Source: Pseudomonadota bacterium (GTDB lineage Bacteria > Pseudomonadota > Gammaproteobacteria > Steroidobacterales > Steroidobacteraceae). From it: a stretch of DNA of 6,917 nt. Every line of letters begins with the position of its first letter. Position 1 is the stretch's first letter. The notes beneath the pieces were generated by a model. It ran no database searches. It saw only the letters and a list, made by a program, of their open reading frames with translations, and was not told where the DNA came from. Where the stretch lies: the NCBI GenBank assembly GCA_021808195.1, contig JAKBCE010000127.1, positions 1 to 6,917 of the forward strand. Direction: 5' to 3'. Shown in pieces: positions 1 through 5,889 of the stretch. Both the position numbers and the translations under genes were made by a program.

Positions 1-705
1 CCACGCCCGGCAATCACTTTCGAACGCGTCGGGCTGCGCTACGGGGAAGGCGGGCCCTGGGCGCTGGAGAACGTTGACCTGACGTTGGCGCCGGGGGCGC
101 GGGTGGCGGTGGTCGGTCCGTCCGGGGCAGGCAAGAGCTCGCTGATCGGCGCGCTGTTGAAATTCCATCCCGTTCAGCAGGGACGGGTGTTGTTCGGCGG
201 TCAGCCTCTCGATGCGCTCGATGGCGATGCGCTCAGGCAGCATATCGCAGTCATCGCACAACAGACTGTTCTTTTCAATCAGTCGCTGCTCGACAACCTG
301 CTGCTCGCTGCGCCGCAGGCGAGCGCCGAGCAGATCGAGCGCGCCGTACGCGTGGCGCAGTTGGATTCGTTCGTCGCGTCACTGCCAGAGGGTTATGACA
401 CCGTGCTCGGTGAAGGTGCGGCGCTGGTGTCCGGAGGCGAGGCTCGCCGCATCTCGATCGCCCGGGCGCTCTTACAGGAGGCGCCGGTACTCGTGCTTGA
501 TGAACCGACGGAAGGTCTGGATGCGCATACGGCGCGCGGACTGTACGGGGCGCTGGCGAGTGCCGCGCGCGAGCGCTCGGTATTGCTCATCACCCACCGT
601 TTGAGCGGTCTGGCGCAGTTGGTCGACGAGGTGGTGATCCTGGAGGCCGGACGGGTACGCGCGCGTGTTTCGGTCGAGGAGTATCTGGCGAGCGGGCGCG
701 ACTGA
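1..705 (+). CDS. cydC: Thiol reductant ABC exporter, CydC subunit (3' part, ATP-binding domain)
   Basis: The reading frame is open from the first base, so the protein starts upstream; 234 C-terminal residues are visible. CydC pairs with CydD in the inner membrane to export cysteine and glutathione to the periplasm, supporting cytochrome bd and c-type cytochrome assembly. The visible part is a complete ABC nucleotide-binding domain. It has an aromatic A-loop candidate Y14, Walker A GPSGAGKS (39-46), Q-loop Q87, signature VSGGE (143-147), Walker B VLVLDE (163-168), the D-loop and the H-loop histidine H199. The strings LDEPTEGLD, THRL.GL and DNLLLA, plus LGEG just before the signature, match my memory of E. 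coli CydC and separate it from generic MsbA-like exporters. The transmembrane domain, and probably cydD, lie outside the window. A CydD or other ABC exporter half is a less likely alternative. The stop is TGA at 703-705, and no clear terminator follows. Confidence 0.88.
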   Translation, partial: PRPAITFERVGLRYGEGGPWALENVDLTLAPGARVAVVGPSGAGKSSLIGALLKFHPVQQGRVLFGGQPLDALDGDALRQHIAVIAQQTVLFNQSLLDNLLLAAPQASAEQIERAVRVAQLDSFVASLPEGYDTVLGEGAALVSGGEARRISIARALLQEAPVLVLDEPTEGLDAHTARGLYGALASAARERSVLLITHRLSGLAQLVDEVVILEAGRVRARVSVEEYLASGRD

Positions 706-734
706 TCATCGTCTGGAATATGTCGCCTACGGCA

Positions 735-763
735 TTGGCGTCGGCAAAATCAAGGAGTAAAGT
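735..763 (+). promoter_or_regulatory. Possible sigma-70 promoter for the secreted-protein gene
   Basis: TTGGCG (735-740) and TAAAGT (758-763) are separated by exactly 17 bases, and each matches the sigma-70 consensus at four of six positions. Transcription would start near 770, leaving a leader of about 60 nt before the ATG at 829. The match is moderate and based on inspection only; read-through from cydC is the alternative. Confidence 0.33.
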
Positions 764-813
764 CACAAAATTCGAAGCTCGCACGCGACAGCGGCGCCAG
801 GTCTGAGCAGTGG

Positions 814-822
814 AAGGTGGAG
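814..822 (+). promoter_or_regulatory. Ribosome binding site that favours the ATG at 829
   Basis: AAGGTGGAG lies 6 bases before the ATG at 829 and contains GGTGGAG, a good fit to the 16S rRNA 3' end. An in-frame GTG at 817 falls inside this purine block, so using GTG as the start would waste the site. This supports the shorter protein, whose signal peptide then begins directly with MRR. Confidence 0.6.
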
Positions 823-828
823 ATTAGA

Positions 829-1359
829 ATGAGAAGAATACTGGGGATGCTGCTGGCGCTGGCGCTCGCGGTGGGGGTGGTGGGGCCAGCCATGGCCGCC
901 GGACTCACCTTCGGGCAATGGCGGGTGGCAACCACCACCGGCGGTCAATACGCGTATGCGGCGACCGTCAATCATCGTGGTGAGCTGTTCGGGGAATTCT
1001 GCGACTACAAATCGGCCTCGTGCCGCTGGCTGCTCGCGGTGCACACCCCCTGCCGTTTCGGCGACGTTTATCCGGTGCTCGCCAATTCCGCCGCCGGCGC
1101 CAATCCCATCGCGATCTTCTGCGTCGGTGCGATCGGGGTGCACACCTACGGCATGGCGCTGATGAACGGCAAGAAGCTCCAGGCGAGCATCGCCCATGCC
1201 CGCCGGGTCGGGTTCGCAGTTCCGCTGCAGAACGGACGGTTCGTCTTTTCACGCTTCGCACTGCGGGGACACCTGCAGGCGACGGCGCTGCTGGACCGGT
1301 CCTTTTCAGCCGAAATCGAACGCCGTCGACAGGCGCCTGTCGCCGAATTGCGACTCTGA
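829..1359 (+). CDS. Hypothetical secreted protein with four cysteines
   Basis: I do not recognise this family with certainty. The 176-residue product starts with a classical Sec signal peptide: MRR, a hydrophobic core at about residues 4-19, and an AMA|A cleavage site after residue 23. That leaves a mature protein of about 153 residues, probably periplasmic. There is no lipobox cysteine and no second membrane segment. The mature part has exactly four cysteines (C58, C65, C75, C98), all in its first half, which could form two disulfides or bind a ligand. The second half is basic and lacks cysteine, with an arginine run near 165-167. An in-frame GTG at 817 would add four residues, but the Shine-Dalgarno sequence fits ATG at 829. 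The gene follows cydC by 123 bases on the same strand. A link to periplasmic thiol balance is possible but only inferred from position. The function is unknown. Confidence 0.8.
   Translation: MRRILGMLLALALAVGVVGPAMAAGLTFGQWRVATTTGGQYAYAATVNHRGELFGEFCDYKSASCRWLLAVHTPCRFGDVYPVLANSAAGANPIAIFCVGAIGVHTYGMALMNGKKLQASIAHARRVGFAVPLQNGRFVFSRFALRGHLQATALLDRSFSAEIERRRQAPVAELRL
1327..1342. repeat. Perfect 16-bp palindrome inside the 3' end of the secreted-protein gene
   Basis: CGACAGGCGCCTGTCG is identical to its own reverse complement over all 16 bases. It lies within the last codons of the four-cysteine protein gene, where it encodes part of the arginine/glutamine-rich tail. In RNA it could form a short hairpin 15 nt before the stop codon; in DNA it could be a dimeric protein site. 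No function can be assigned. Confidence 0.45.
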
Positions 1360-1367
1360 GGCGTCCT

Positions 1368-1387
1368 CGGCGCCGCCACCGGCGCCG
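1368..1387 (+). terminator. Terminator-like GC hairpin after the secreted-protein gene
   Basis: CGGCGCCG at 1368-1375 and again at 1380-1387 can pair as an all-GC 8-bp stem around the loop CCAC, with one more T-G wobble pair outside. It begins 9 bases after the TGA at 1357-1359. There is no T-run after the stem, so it does not meet the intrinsic-terminator pattern. It may instead block 3' exonucleases or mark a Rho-dependent end. Confidence 0.35.
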
Positions 1388-1453
1388 GCCGGGGTCCGGG
1401 TCGCCTCGACGTCCCCCCGAAGGCGCGACCAGCGTAAGGATCGGCACGTCGAG

Positions 1454-1473
1454 CCGTGTCGAATGCGACACGG
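1454..1473. promoter_or_regulatory. Perfect 8-4-8 inverted repeat, candidate repressor operator
   Basis: CCGTGTCG (1454-1461) and CGACACGG (1466-1473) are exact reverse complements around AATG. The 20-bp element ends 7 bases before a good -10 hexamer (1481-1486), so it covers the expected -35 region of the promoter for the efflux operon. That geometry is typical of operators for TetR- or MarR-type repressors of RND pumps. No regulator gene is adjacent, so the binding protein is unknown. It could also be an RNA hairpin, but no T-run follows, and it would lie upstream of the inferred transcription start. Confidence 0.5.
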
Positions 1474-1480
1474 AAGCGGT

Positions 1481-1486
1481 TAAAAT
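1481..1486 (+). promoter_or_regulatory. Likely -10 box of the efflux operon promoter
   Basis: TAAAAT matches TATAAT at five of six positions and sits in the only AT-rich patch of the 250-base gap before the adaptor gene. No good -35 is present at 16-18 bp spacing; the best candidate matches three of six bases and lies in the palindrome at 1454-1473. A weak -35 would suit a promoter that is controlled or needs an activator. Transcription would start near 1493, giving a leader of about 117 nt to the ATG at 1610. Confidence 0.42.
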
Positions 1487-1523
1487 AGTAGTCTGTACCC
1501 TCTGCGGATGCGCATGCTGCGCT

Positions 1524-1549
1524 CCGGACGTCCGGCTCGGGACGTCCGG
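1524..1549 (+). promoter_or_regulatory. Leader hairpin with repeated GGACGTCCGG
   Basis: CCGGACGTCC (1524-1533) pairs perfectly with GGACGTCCGG (1540-1549) around a 6-nt loop GGCTCG. The 8-bp palindrome GGACGTCC occurs twice (1526-1533, 1540-1547), with centres 14 bp apart. If transcription starts near 1493, this is a stable structure in the 5' leader of the pump mRNA. Only three T residues follow (1554-1556, after CCC), so it is a poor intrinsic terminator. Tandem protein sites or an mRNA-stabilising hairpin are equally possible. Confidence 0.45.
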
Positions 1550-1609
1550 GCCCTTTGCGCGTGCCCACCGCGAGCACATAGGAGAATGGGAGTCGTGGAG
1601 AAGCGCGTG

Positions 1610-2731
1610 ATGTGGCGGCGGCTGGTGATCGTGCTCGTCGCAATGGCCGTCGTGTTGGGAGGGGTGACCGCGTGGAACGCCATCAAGGCGCACTTCATTC
1701 ACCAATTCATGGTGAAGAACGCCAGCCAGCCCCAGACGGTGAGCACCACGACGGTGCAGTATTCGCTCTGGCAGCCGCACGTGAGCGCCGTGGGCAGCCT
1801 GCGCGCCGTGCATGGTGTTGAGGTCACCACCCAGCTCGCCGGCATGGTGCAGAGCATCGACTTCCGCTCCGGAGAGTCGGTGCGCGCCGGACAGGTGCTC
1901 GTACAACTGAATGCCGCGCCGGACATTGCGCAACTTCATTCGCTGCAAGCGGCGGCGCACTACGCGACCCTGACCTACCAGCGCGACGTCCTGCAGTACA
2001 AGGCGCAGGCCATCGGCAAAGCGACGCTCGATGCGGCGACCGCGGACTGGAAGAGCGCTGAAGCGCAGGCGACCTCGCAAGCGGCCCTCGTCGCAGAGAA
2101 GACGGTGCGCGCACCCTTCGCCGGCCGGCTCGGGATCACGACCGTCAATCCGGGCCAGTACCTGCAGCCCGGAGCCGCCATCGTGAGCCTGGAGTCGCTC
2201 GACCCGATCTATGTGGACTTCAACCTGCCACAGAGCGATCTGTCGCGCGTGCACGTGGGAGACGTGACGCATGTGACGACGGACGCATTCCCTGGTAAGG
2301 CCTTCACCGGGCGGGTCACCTCGATTGATTCGCTGGTCGATCCGTCGACGCGCAACTTCGAAGCTGAAGCGACCATTGCCAATCCGGGCTTGCTGCTGCG
2401 GCCGGGGATGTTCGTGGACACCGACGTGCAGTCTGGTGCTGAGCAGCGTTACTTGACGCTGCCGCAGACGGCAATTACCTACAACCCGTACGGTGATACG
2501 GTGTTCGTGGTGCACAAGGGAGTCGGGCCGAAAGCGAACGACACCGTCGAACAGGTGTTCGTGACCCTGGGGCCGACTCGCGGTGATCAGATCGCGGTGC
2601 TGAAGGGAATCAAGGTCGGGGACCAGATCGTGACCAGCGGCCAGCTGAAGCTGAAGAACGGTTCGCCCGTCACCATCAACAACAGCGTGCAGCCGCTCAG
2701 CAACCCGAACCCCTCGCCGCAGGAACATTGA
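1610..2731 (+). CDS. Periplasmic adaptor (membrane fusion) subunit of an RND efflux pump
   Basis: This 373-residue HlyD/AcrA-type adaptor would bridge the downstream RND transporter and an outer-membrane channel. A single N-terminal membrane anchor lies at about residues 4-22, with no lipobox cysteine, so it is membrane-anchored rather than a lipoprotein. The order is typical: first lipoyl half around 66-100 (LAGMVQSIDFRSGESVRAGQ), a short alpha-hairpin at about 103-165, second lipoyl half around 166-195 (VRAPFAGRLGI...PGQYLQPG), a beta-barrel at about 196-275, and a membrane-proximal domain to about 360. ATG 1610 is chosen because GGAG at 1597-1600 is well spaced and the anchor follows at once. 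GTG at 1595, with AGGAG at 1580-1584, is a real alternative. ATG at 1508 or 1514 would translate the hairpin leader into an arginine-rich tail and is unlikely. The stop lies 10 bases before the next start, indicating one operon. Confidence 0.9.
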   Translation: MWRRLVIVLVAMAVVLGGVTAWNAIKAHFIHQFMVKNASQPQTVSTTTVQYSLWQPHVSAVGSLRAVHGVEVTTQLAGMVQSIDFRSGESVRAGQVLVQLNAAPDIAQLHSLQAAAHYATLTYQRDVLQYKAQAIGKATLDAATADWKSAEAQATSQAALVAEKTVRAPFAGRLGITTVNPGQYLQPGAAIVSLESLDPIYVDFNLPQSDLSRVHVGDVTHVTTDAFPGKAFTGRVTSIDSLVDPSTRNFEAEATIANPGLLLRPGMFVDTDVQSGAEQRYLTLPQTAITYNPYGDTVFVVHKGVGPKANDTVEQVFVTLGPTRGDQIAVLKGIKVGDQIVTSGQLKLKNGSPVTINNSVQPLSNPNPSPQEH

Positions 2732-2733
2732 GG

Positions 2734-2774
2734 CGGCCGGCGTGAAATTCACTGAAATATTCATCCGCCGGCCG
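2734..2774 (+). promoter_or_regulatory. Inverted repeat spanning the transporter start codon
   Basis: CGGCCGGCG (2734-2742) pairs perfectly with CGCCGGCCG (2766-2774), an all-GC 9-bp stem around a 23-nt AT-richer loop. The stem holds the whole Shine-Dalgarno-to-start spacer and the first base of the GTG start at 2742. GAGG (2730-2733) lies immediately outside and overlaps the adaptor's TGA. Ribosomes finishing the adaptor would melt the stem, so this could enforce translational coupling. That role is inferred from geometry alone. Confidence 0.4.
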
Positions 2775-5700
2775 GTCTTGTCGGCGGTCGTCAGCTTGCT
2801 GATGCTGGTGCTCGGCATCCGCGCGATCTTTTCGCTGCCGGTGACGCAGTACCCGAAGACCCAGAGTGCGGTCATCACGGTCACCACCGACTACTACGGC
2901 GCGGATGCGCAGACCGTGGCCGGCTTCATCACCCAGCCACTCGAGGCCGCGATTGCCCAGGCACAGGGCATCGACTACATGGCTTCCTCCTCGAGCACGG
3001 GCAGCTCGGTGATCACCGCGACGCTGCGGCTCAATTACAGCGCCAATCGCGCCCTGACCGAGATCAGTGCGCAGGTCAATGCGGTGCGCAATCAATTGCC
3101 GCCGCAATCGCAGCTGCCGGTCATCCAGCTGGCGAAGAACCAGACCACCGACACGATGTACATCGGCTACTTCAGCGATGTCGTGCCGACCAATGCGCTG
3201 ACGGACTTCCTGCTGCGCGTCGTGCAGCCGCAGCTCAATGCCATCCCCGGCGTGCAGAACGCCGAAGTGCTGGGCGGGCGCACGTTCGCGCTGCGCGCGT
3301 GGCTCGATCCCAATCGAATGGCAGCGCACGGCGTCACCGCCGCAGACGTCTACCAAGCCCTGGCATCGAACAATTACCTGTCCGCCGCCGGTGAGACCAA
3401 AGGCCAGATGGTGAGCATCAAGCTCACTGCCTCGACCAACCCGCAAACCCTGCGCGGGTTCCGCAACTTGGTGATCCGCGACCAGAACGGGGCGATCGTG
3501 CGCCTGAAGGACGTGGCCACGGTGGTGCTCGGGGCGCAGAATTACGACTCGGCCGTGCGCTTCAGTGGCCGTCCGGGCGTGTTCATCGGCATCAAGTCCG
3601 CGCCGAGCGCCAGCGTGCTGACCGTGGCGAAGCGGGTCAAGGAAGCTCTGCCGGTGATCGCCCGGCAGCTGCCGAACGGCATCACGCAGCAGGTGGTGTT
3701 CGATGGCACCACATTCATTTACGCCTCGATCGTCGACGTGGTGCGCACGCTCATCGAGACGCTGCTGATCGTGACGGTCGTGATCTTTCTGTTCCTCGGC
3801 AGTCCGCGGGCCTCGGCGGTTCCGGCGCTGGCGATGCCGTTGTCGATCGTCGGCGCGTTCATTTTCATGCTCGCGCTCGGCTATTCGATCAACCTGCTGA
3901 CGCTGCTTGCGCTGGTGCTGGCGATCGGGCTCGTGGTCGACGATGCCATCATCGTGGTGGAGAACATCGACCGCCACATGAAGGAAGGGAAGTCACCGCT
4001 CGATGCGGCCATTCTCGGTGCACACGAGCTCAATGGTCCGATCATCGCGATGACCGTCGTGCTGGTGGCTGCATACGCGCCGATCGCCTTCCAGACCGGT
4101 CTCACCGGCGCGCTGTTCACCCAGTTCGCCTTTACGCTCGTCGGCGCCGTGATCTGCTCGGCCATCATCGCGCTCACCCTCTCGCCGATGATGTGTTCGC
4201 GGATCTTCCACAGCAACCAGGAGGACAACCGCTTCACGCACATGCTCGATCGCGGCTTCAATCGGCTGCGCGGTGGCTATCGGCGGGTGCTGTCGAACTG
4301 GCTGCGCACCTGGCCGGCGCTCATCGTGCTCGGCGTGGTGCTGCTCGGCGGTGTGTTCTATCTGTTCAATACCTCCAAATCGCAGTTGGCGCCGCAGGAA
4401 GATCAGGGCGTGGTGCTGTATCAGCTGATCGGACCGCCGGATGCGACCCTGCAGCAGATGCAGACCTACACGCAGCAGATTTTCAGGGCCGCCCGGACGC
4501 TGCCGGAATATCGCCAGGCGTTTCAGCTGATTGGCTCACCGGCGGTCAATCAGGGCTTCGGCGGCATTCTGCTCAAACCCTGGGATCAGCGCACCCGCAA
4601 CGCCACGCAGATTCAGCAGGTGCTGCAGCAGCGTTGGAATCACATCGCCGGGGCGCAGGTCGCAGCGTTCCAATTCCCCTCGTTGCCCGGTGCGCAGGGC
4701 CTGCCGGTGCAGTTCGTGATCACCACCGCCCAGCCGATCAGCAACCTGTATGACGTGGCGCAGAAGGTGCTCGACAAGGCGCGGGCCAGCGGACTGTTCT
4801 TTTTCGTCGATTCGGATCTGAAGATCGATCAGCCGCAGGATAAGATCGTCGTCAATCCGTACAAGGTGGCCGATCTCGGACTGACGCAGCAGGATGTGGC
4901 GGCGACGCTCGGCGCTGCGCTCGGCGGCGGTTACGTCAACTATTTCGAGCTCTCCGGGCGCTCGTATCAGGTCATTCCGCAGGTGCTGCAGCGGTTCCGG
5001 CTGAATCCGAGCCAGGTGCTCGACTATCACCTGCGCACGCCGAGCGGTGCGATCGTGCAGCTCGGCACGGTGGCGCGCCTGAAGCACGAGGTGGTGCCGG
5101 AGTCGATCAATCACTTTCAGCGCCTCAATTCCGCGACCATTGCCGGCGCGCCCGCCGTTTCGCAGGGCGAGGCGCTGGCGTTTCTGCGCAATGCGCTGCA
5201 ATCGGTGGCCCCGAGTGGCTTCAGCGCGGACTATGCCGGTGAGTCGCGCCAGTTCATGACCGGCACGAACAGCTTCCTGATCACGTTCGGCTTTGCATTG
5301 ATCATCGTGTTCCTGGCGCTCGCGGCGCTGTTCGAGAGCTTCCGCGACCCGGTGGTCATCCTCGTGTCCGTGCCGGCGGCGCTGTTCGGCGCGCTGCTGT
5401 TCATCAACATCGGGGTGACGACGCTCAATATTTACACCCAGGTCGGACTCGTGACACTCCTCGGCCTGATCAGCAAGCACGGCATTCTGATGGTGCAGTT
5501 CGCCAACGATCTGCAGCGTGCCGGGCACAACAAGCTGCAGGCCATTGAAGAGGCGGCCGAGGTGCGGTTGCGTCCGATCCTGATGACCACCGCGGCGATG
5601 GTCATGGGCGTGCTGCCGATGGTGTTCGCAACGGGTGCCGGTGCCGCCGGGCGGCGTGCAATGGGCGTGGTGATCGCCACGGGCCTGTCGATTGGCACGC

Positions 5701-5798
5701 TGTTCACGCTGTTCATCGTGCCGGCCGTGTATCTGCTGCTCGCGGCCGATCATGAGCGCGAGCGCACTCGCGCACTCGCCGAGCCGGTCGCGGAATAG
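2742..5798 (+). CDS. RND (HAE1 family) efflux transporter, inner-membrane subunit, MexI-like
   Basis: This 1018-residue proton-driven exporter is the trimeric inner-membrane engine of a tripartite drug or metabolite pump. The length is usual for AcrB/MexB relatives. Order: TM1 at about 10-28, a large periplasmic loop to about 330, TM2-TM6, TM7 at about 525-545, a second periplasmic loop to about 843, then TM8-TM12 to about 1000. The proton relay is intact: D400 and D401 in GLVVDDAIIVVEN, K912 in GLISKHGILMVQF, and R944 in RLRPILMT, matching AcrB D407, D408, K940 and R971. The N-terminus (MKFTEIFIRRPVLS) and the loop wording resemble Pseudomonas MexI more than AcrB as I recall them, but substrates cannot be read from sequence. 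The start is GTG, with GAGG 8 bases upstream. The gene is 10 bases downstream of its adaptor, and a strong hairpin follows the stop. No outer-membrane channel gene accompanies it. Confidence 0.95.
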   Translation: MKFTEIFIRRPVLSAVVSLLMLVLGIRAIFSLPVTQYPKTQSAVITVTTDYYGADAQTVAGFITQPLEAAIAQAQGIDYMASSSSTGSSVITATLRLNYSANRALTEISAQVNAVRNQLPPQSQLPVIQLAKNQTTDTMYIGYFSDVVPTNALTDFLLRVVQPQLNAIPGVQNAEVLGGRTFALRAWLDPNRMAAHGVTAADVYQALASNNYLSAAGETKGQMVSIKLTASTNPQTLRGFRNLVIRDQNGAIVRLKDVATVVLGAQNYDSAVRFSGRPGVFIGIKSAPSASVLTVAKRVKEALPVIARQLPNGITQQVVFDGTTFIYASIVDVVRTLIETLLIVTVVIFLFLGSPRASAVPALAMPLSIVGAFIFMLALGYSINLLTLLALVLAIGLVVDDAIIVVENIDRHMKEGKSPLDAAILGAHELNGPIIAMTVVLVAAYAPIAFQTGLTGALFTQFAFTLVGAVICSAIIALTLSPMMCSRIFHSNQEDNRFTHMLDRGFNRLRGGYRRVLSNWLRTWPALIVLGVVLLGGVFYLFNTSKSQLAPQEDQGVVLYQLIGPPDATLQQMQTYTQQIFRAARTLPEYRQAFQLIGSPAVNQGFGGILLKPWDQRTRNATQIQQVLQQRWNHIAGAQVAAFQFPSLPGAQGLPVQFVITTAQPISNLYDVAQKVLDKARASGLFFFVDSDLKIDQPQDKIVVNPYKVADLGLTQQDVAATLGAALGGGYVNYFELSGRSYQVIPQVLQRFRLNPSQVLDYHLRTPSGAIVQLGTVARLKHEVVPESINHFQRLNSATIAGAPAVSQGEALAFLRNALQSVAPSGFSADYAGESRQFMTGTNSFLITFGFALIIVFLALAALFESFRDPVVILVSVPAALFGALLFINIGVTTLNIYTQVGLVTLLGLISKHGILMVQFANDLQRAGHNKLQAIEEAAEVRLRPILMTTAAMVMGVLPMVFATGAGAAGRRAMGVVIATGLSIGTLFTLFIVPAVYLLLAADHERERTRALAEPVAE

Positions 5799-5804
5799 TC
5801 GCGA

Positions 5805-5842
5805 TGCGCGGCGGCGGAGCACTCCGCCGCCGCGCAAAATTT
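5805..5842 (+). terminator. Strong hairpin terminating the efflux operon
   Basis: Bases 5805-5819 and 5822-5836 form a perfect 15-bp inverted repeat, almost entirely GC, with only CA between the arms (an effective loop of about four bases after the inner pair opens). AAA then TTT follow, so the T-run is short. It begins 6 bases after the transporter stop, as expected for an operon terminator. The reverse strand has no T-run after the stem, so it is not bidirectional. Confidence 0.65.
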
Positions 5843-5854
5843 GATCCGCATCAA
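5841..5854. promoter_or_regulatory. Exact FNR/ANR-type box upstream of ubiD
   Basis: TTGATCCGCATCAA matches the FNR/ANR/DNR consensus TTGAT-N4-ATCAA at all ten fixed bases. Its centre is 42.5 bases before the A of the ubiD ATG at 5890. FNR activators usually sit centred near -41.5, which would put the transcription start almost at the start codon. A poor -10 candidate, TTTAAG (5874-5879), is about 3 bp closer than ideal. The site could therefore activate a nearly leaderless transcript or repress ubiD. The terminator T-run overlaps its first two bases. Confidence 0.5.
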
Positions 5855-5889
5855 GTCAGGCGGCGCACCGCGGTTTAAGGTGCGCGCGG

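Noticed and set aside
212..604. Second plus-strand frame inside cydC (130 codons).
   Set aside because: It overlaps the well-supported ABC domain in another frame and encodes a low-complexity Arg/Ser-rich product, typical of a frame shadow.
752..757. AAGGAG, a strong Shine-Dalgarno-like string between cydC and the secreted-protein gene.
   Set aside because: No ATG, GTG or TTG occurs at usable distance downstream, so it does not serve a gene.
720..806. Possible 28-codon small gene starting at ATG 720 between cydC and the secreted-protein gene.
   Set aside because: There is no convincing Shine-Dalgarno sequence before the ATG, the product is an arginine/lysine-rich string with no motif, and it overlaps the promoter candidate at 735-763.
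1456..1486. MerR-type promoter with an over-long spacer around the 8-4-8 palindrome.
   Set aside because: No acceptable -35 hexamer is found 19 or 20 bases before TAAAAT, and the palindrome covers the -35 position instead of lying between the two boxes.
1508..1609. N-terminal extension of the adaptor from ATG 1508 or 1514.
   Set aside because: It would translate the leader hairpin into an Arg/Cys-rich tail ahead of a normal membrane anchor. These ATGs have no good ribosome site, whereas GGAG at 1597-1600 and AGGAG at 1580-1584 serve later starts.
968..2887. Very long open frame on the minus strand (639 codons), and similar long minus frames at 2697-3977 and 4536-5837.
   Set aside because: They lie opposite clear genes in a GC-rich sequence where antisense frames stay open through codon bias. 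Their products are rich in Arg, His and Asp with no recognisable domain.
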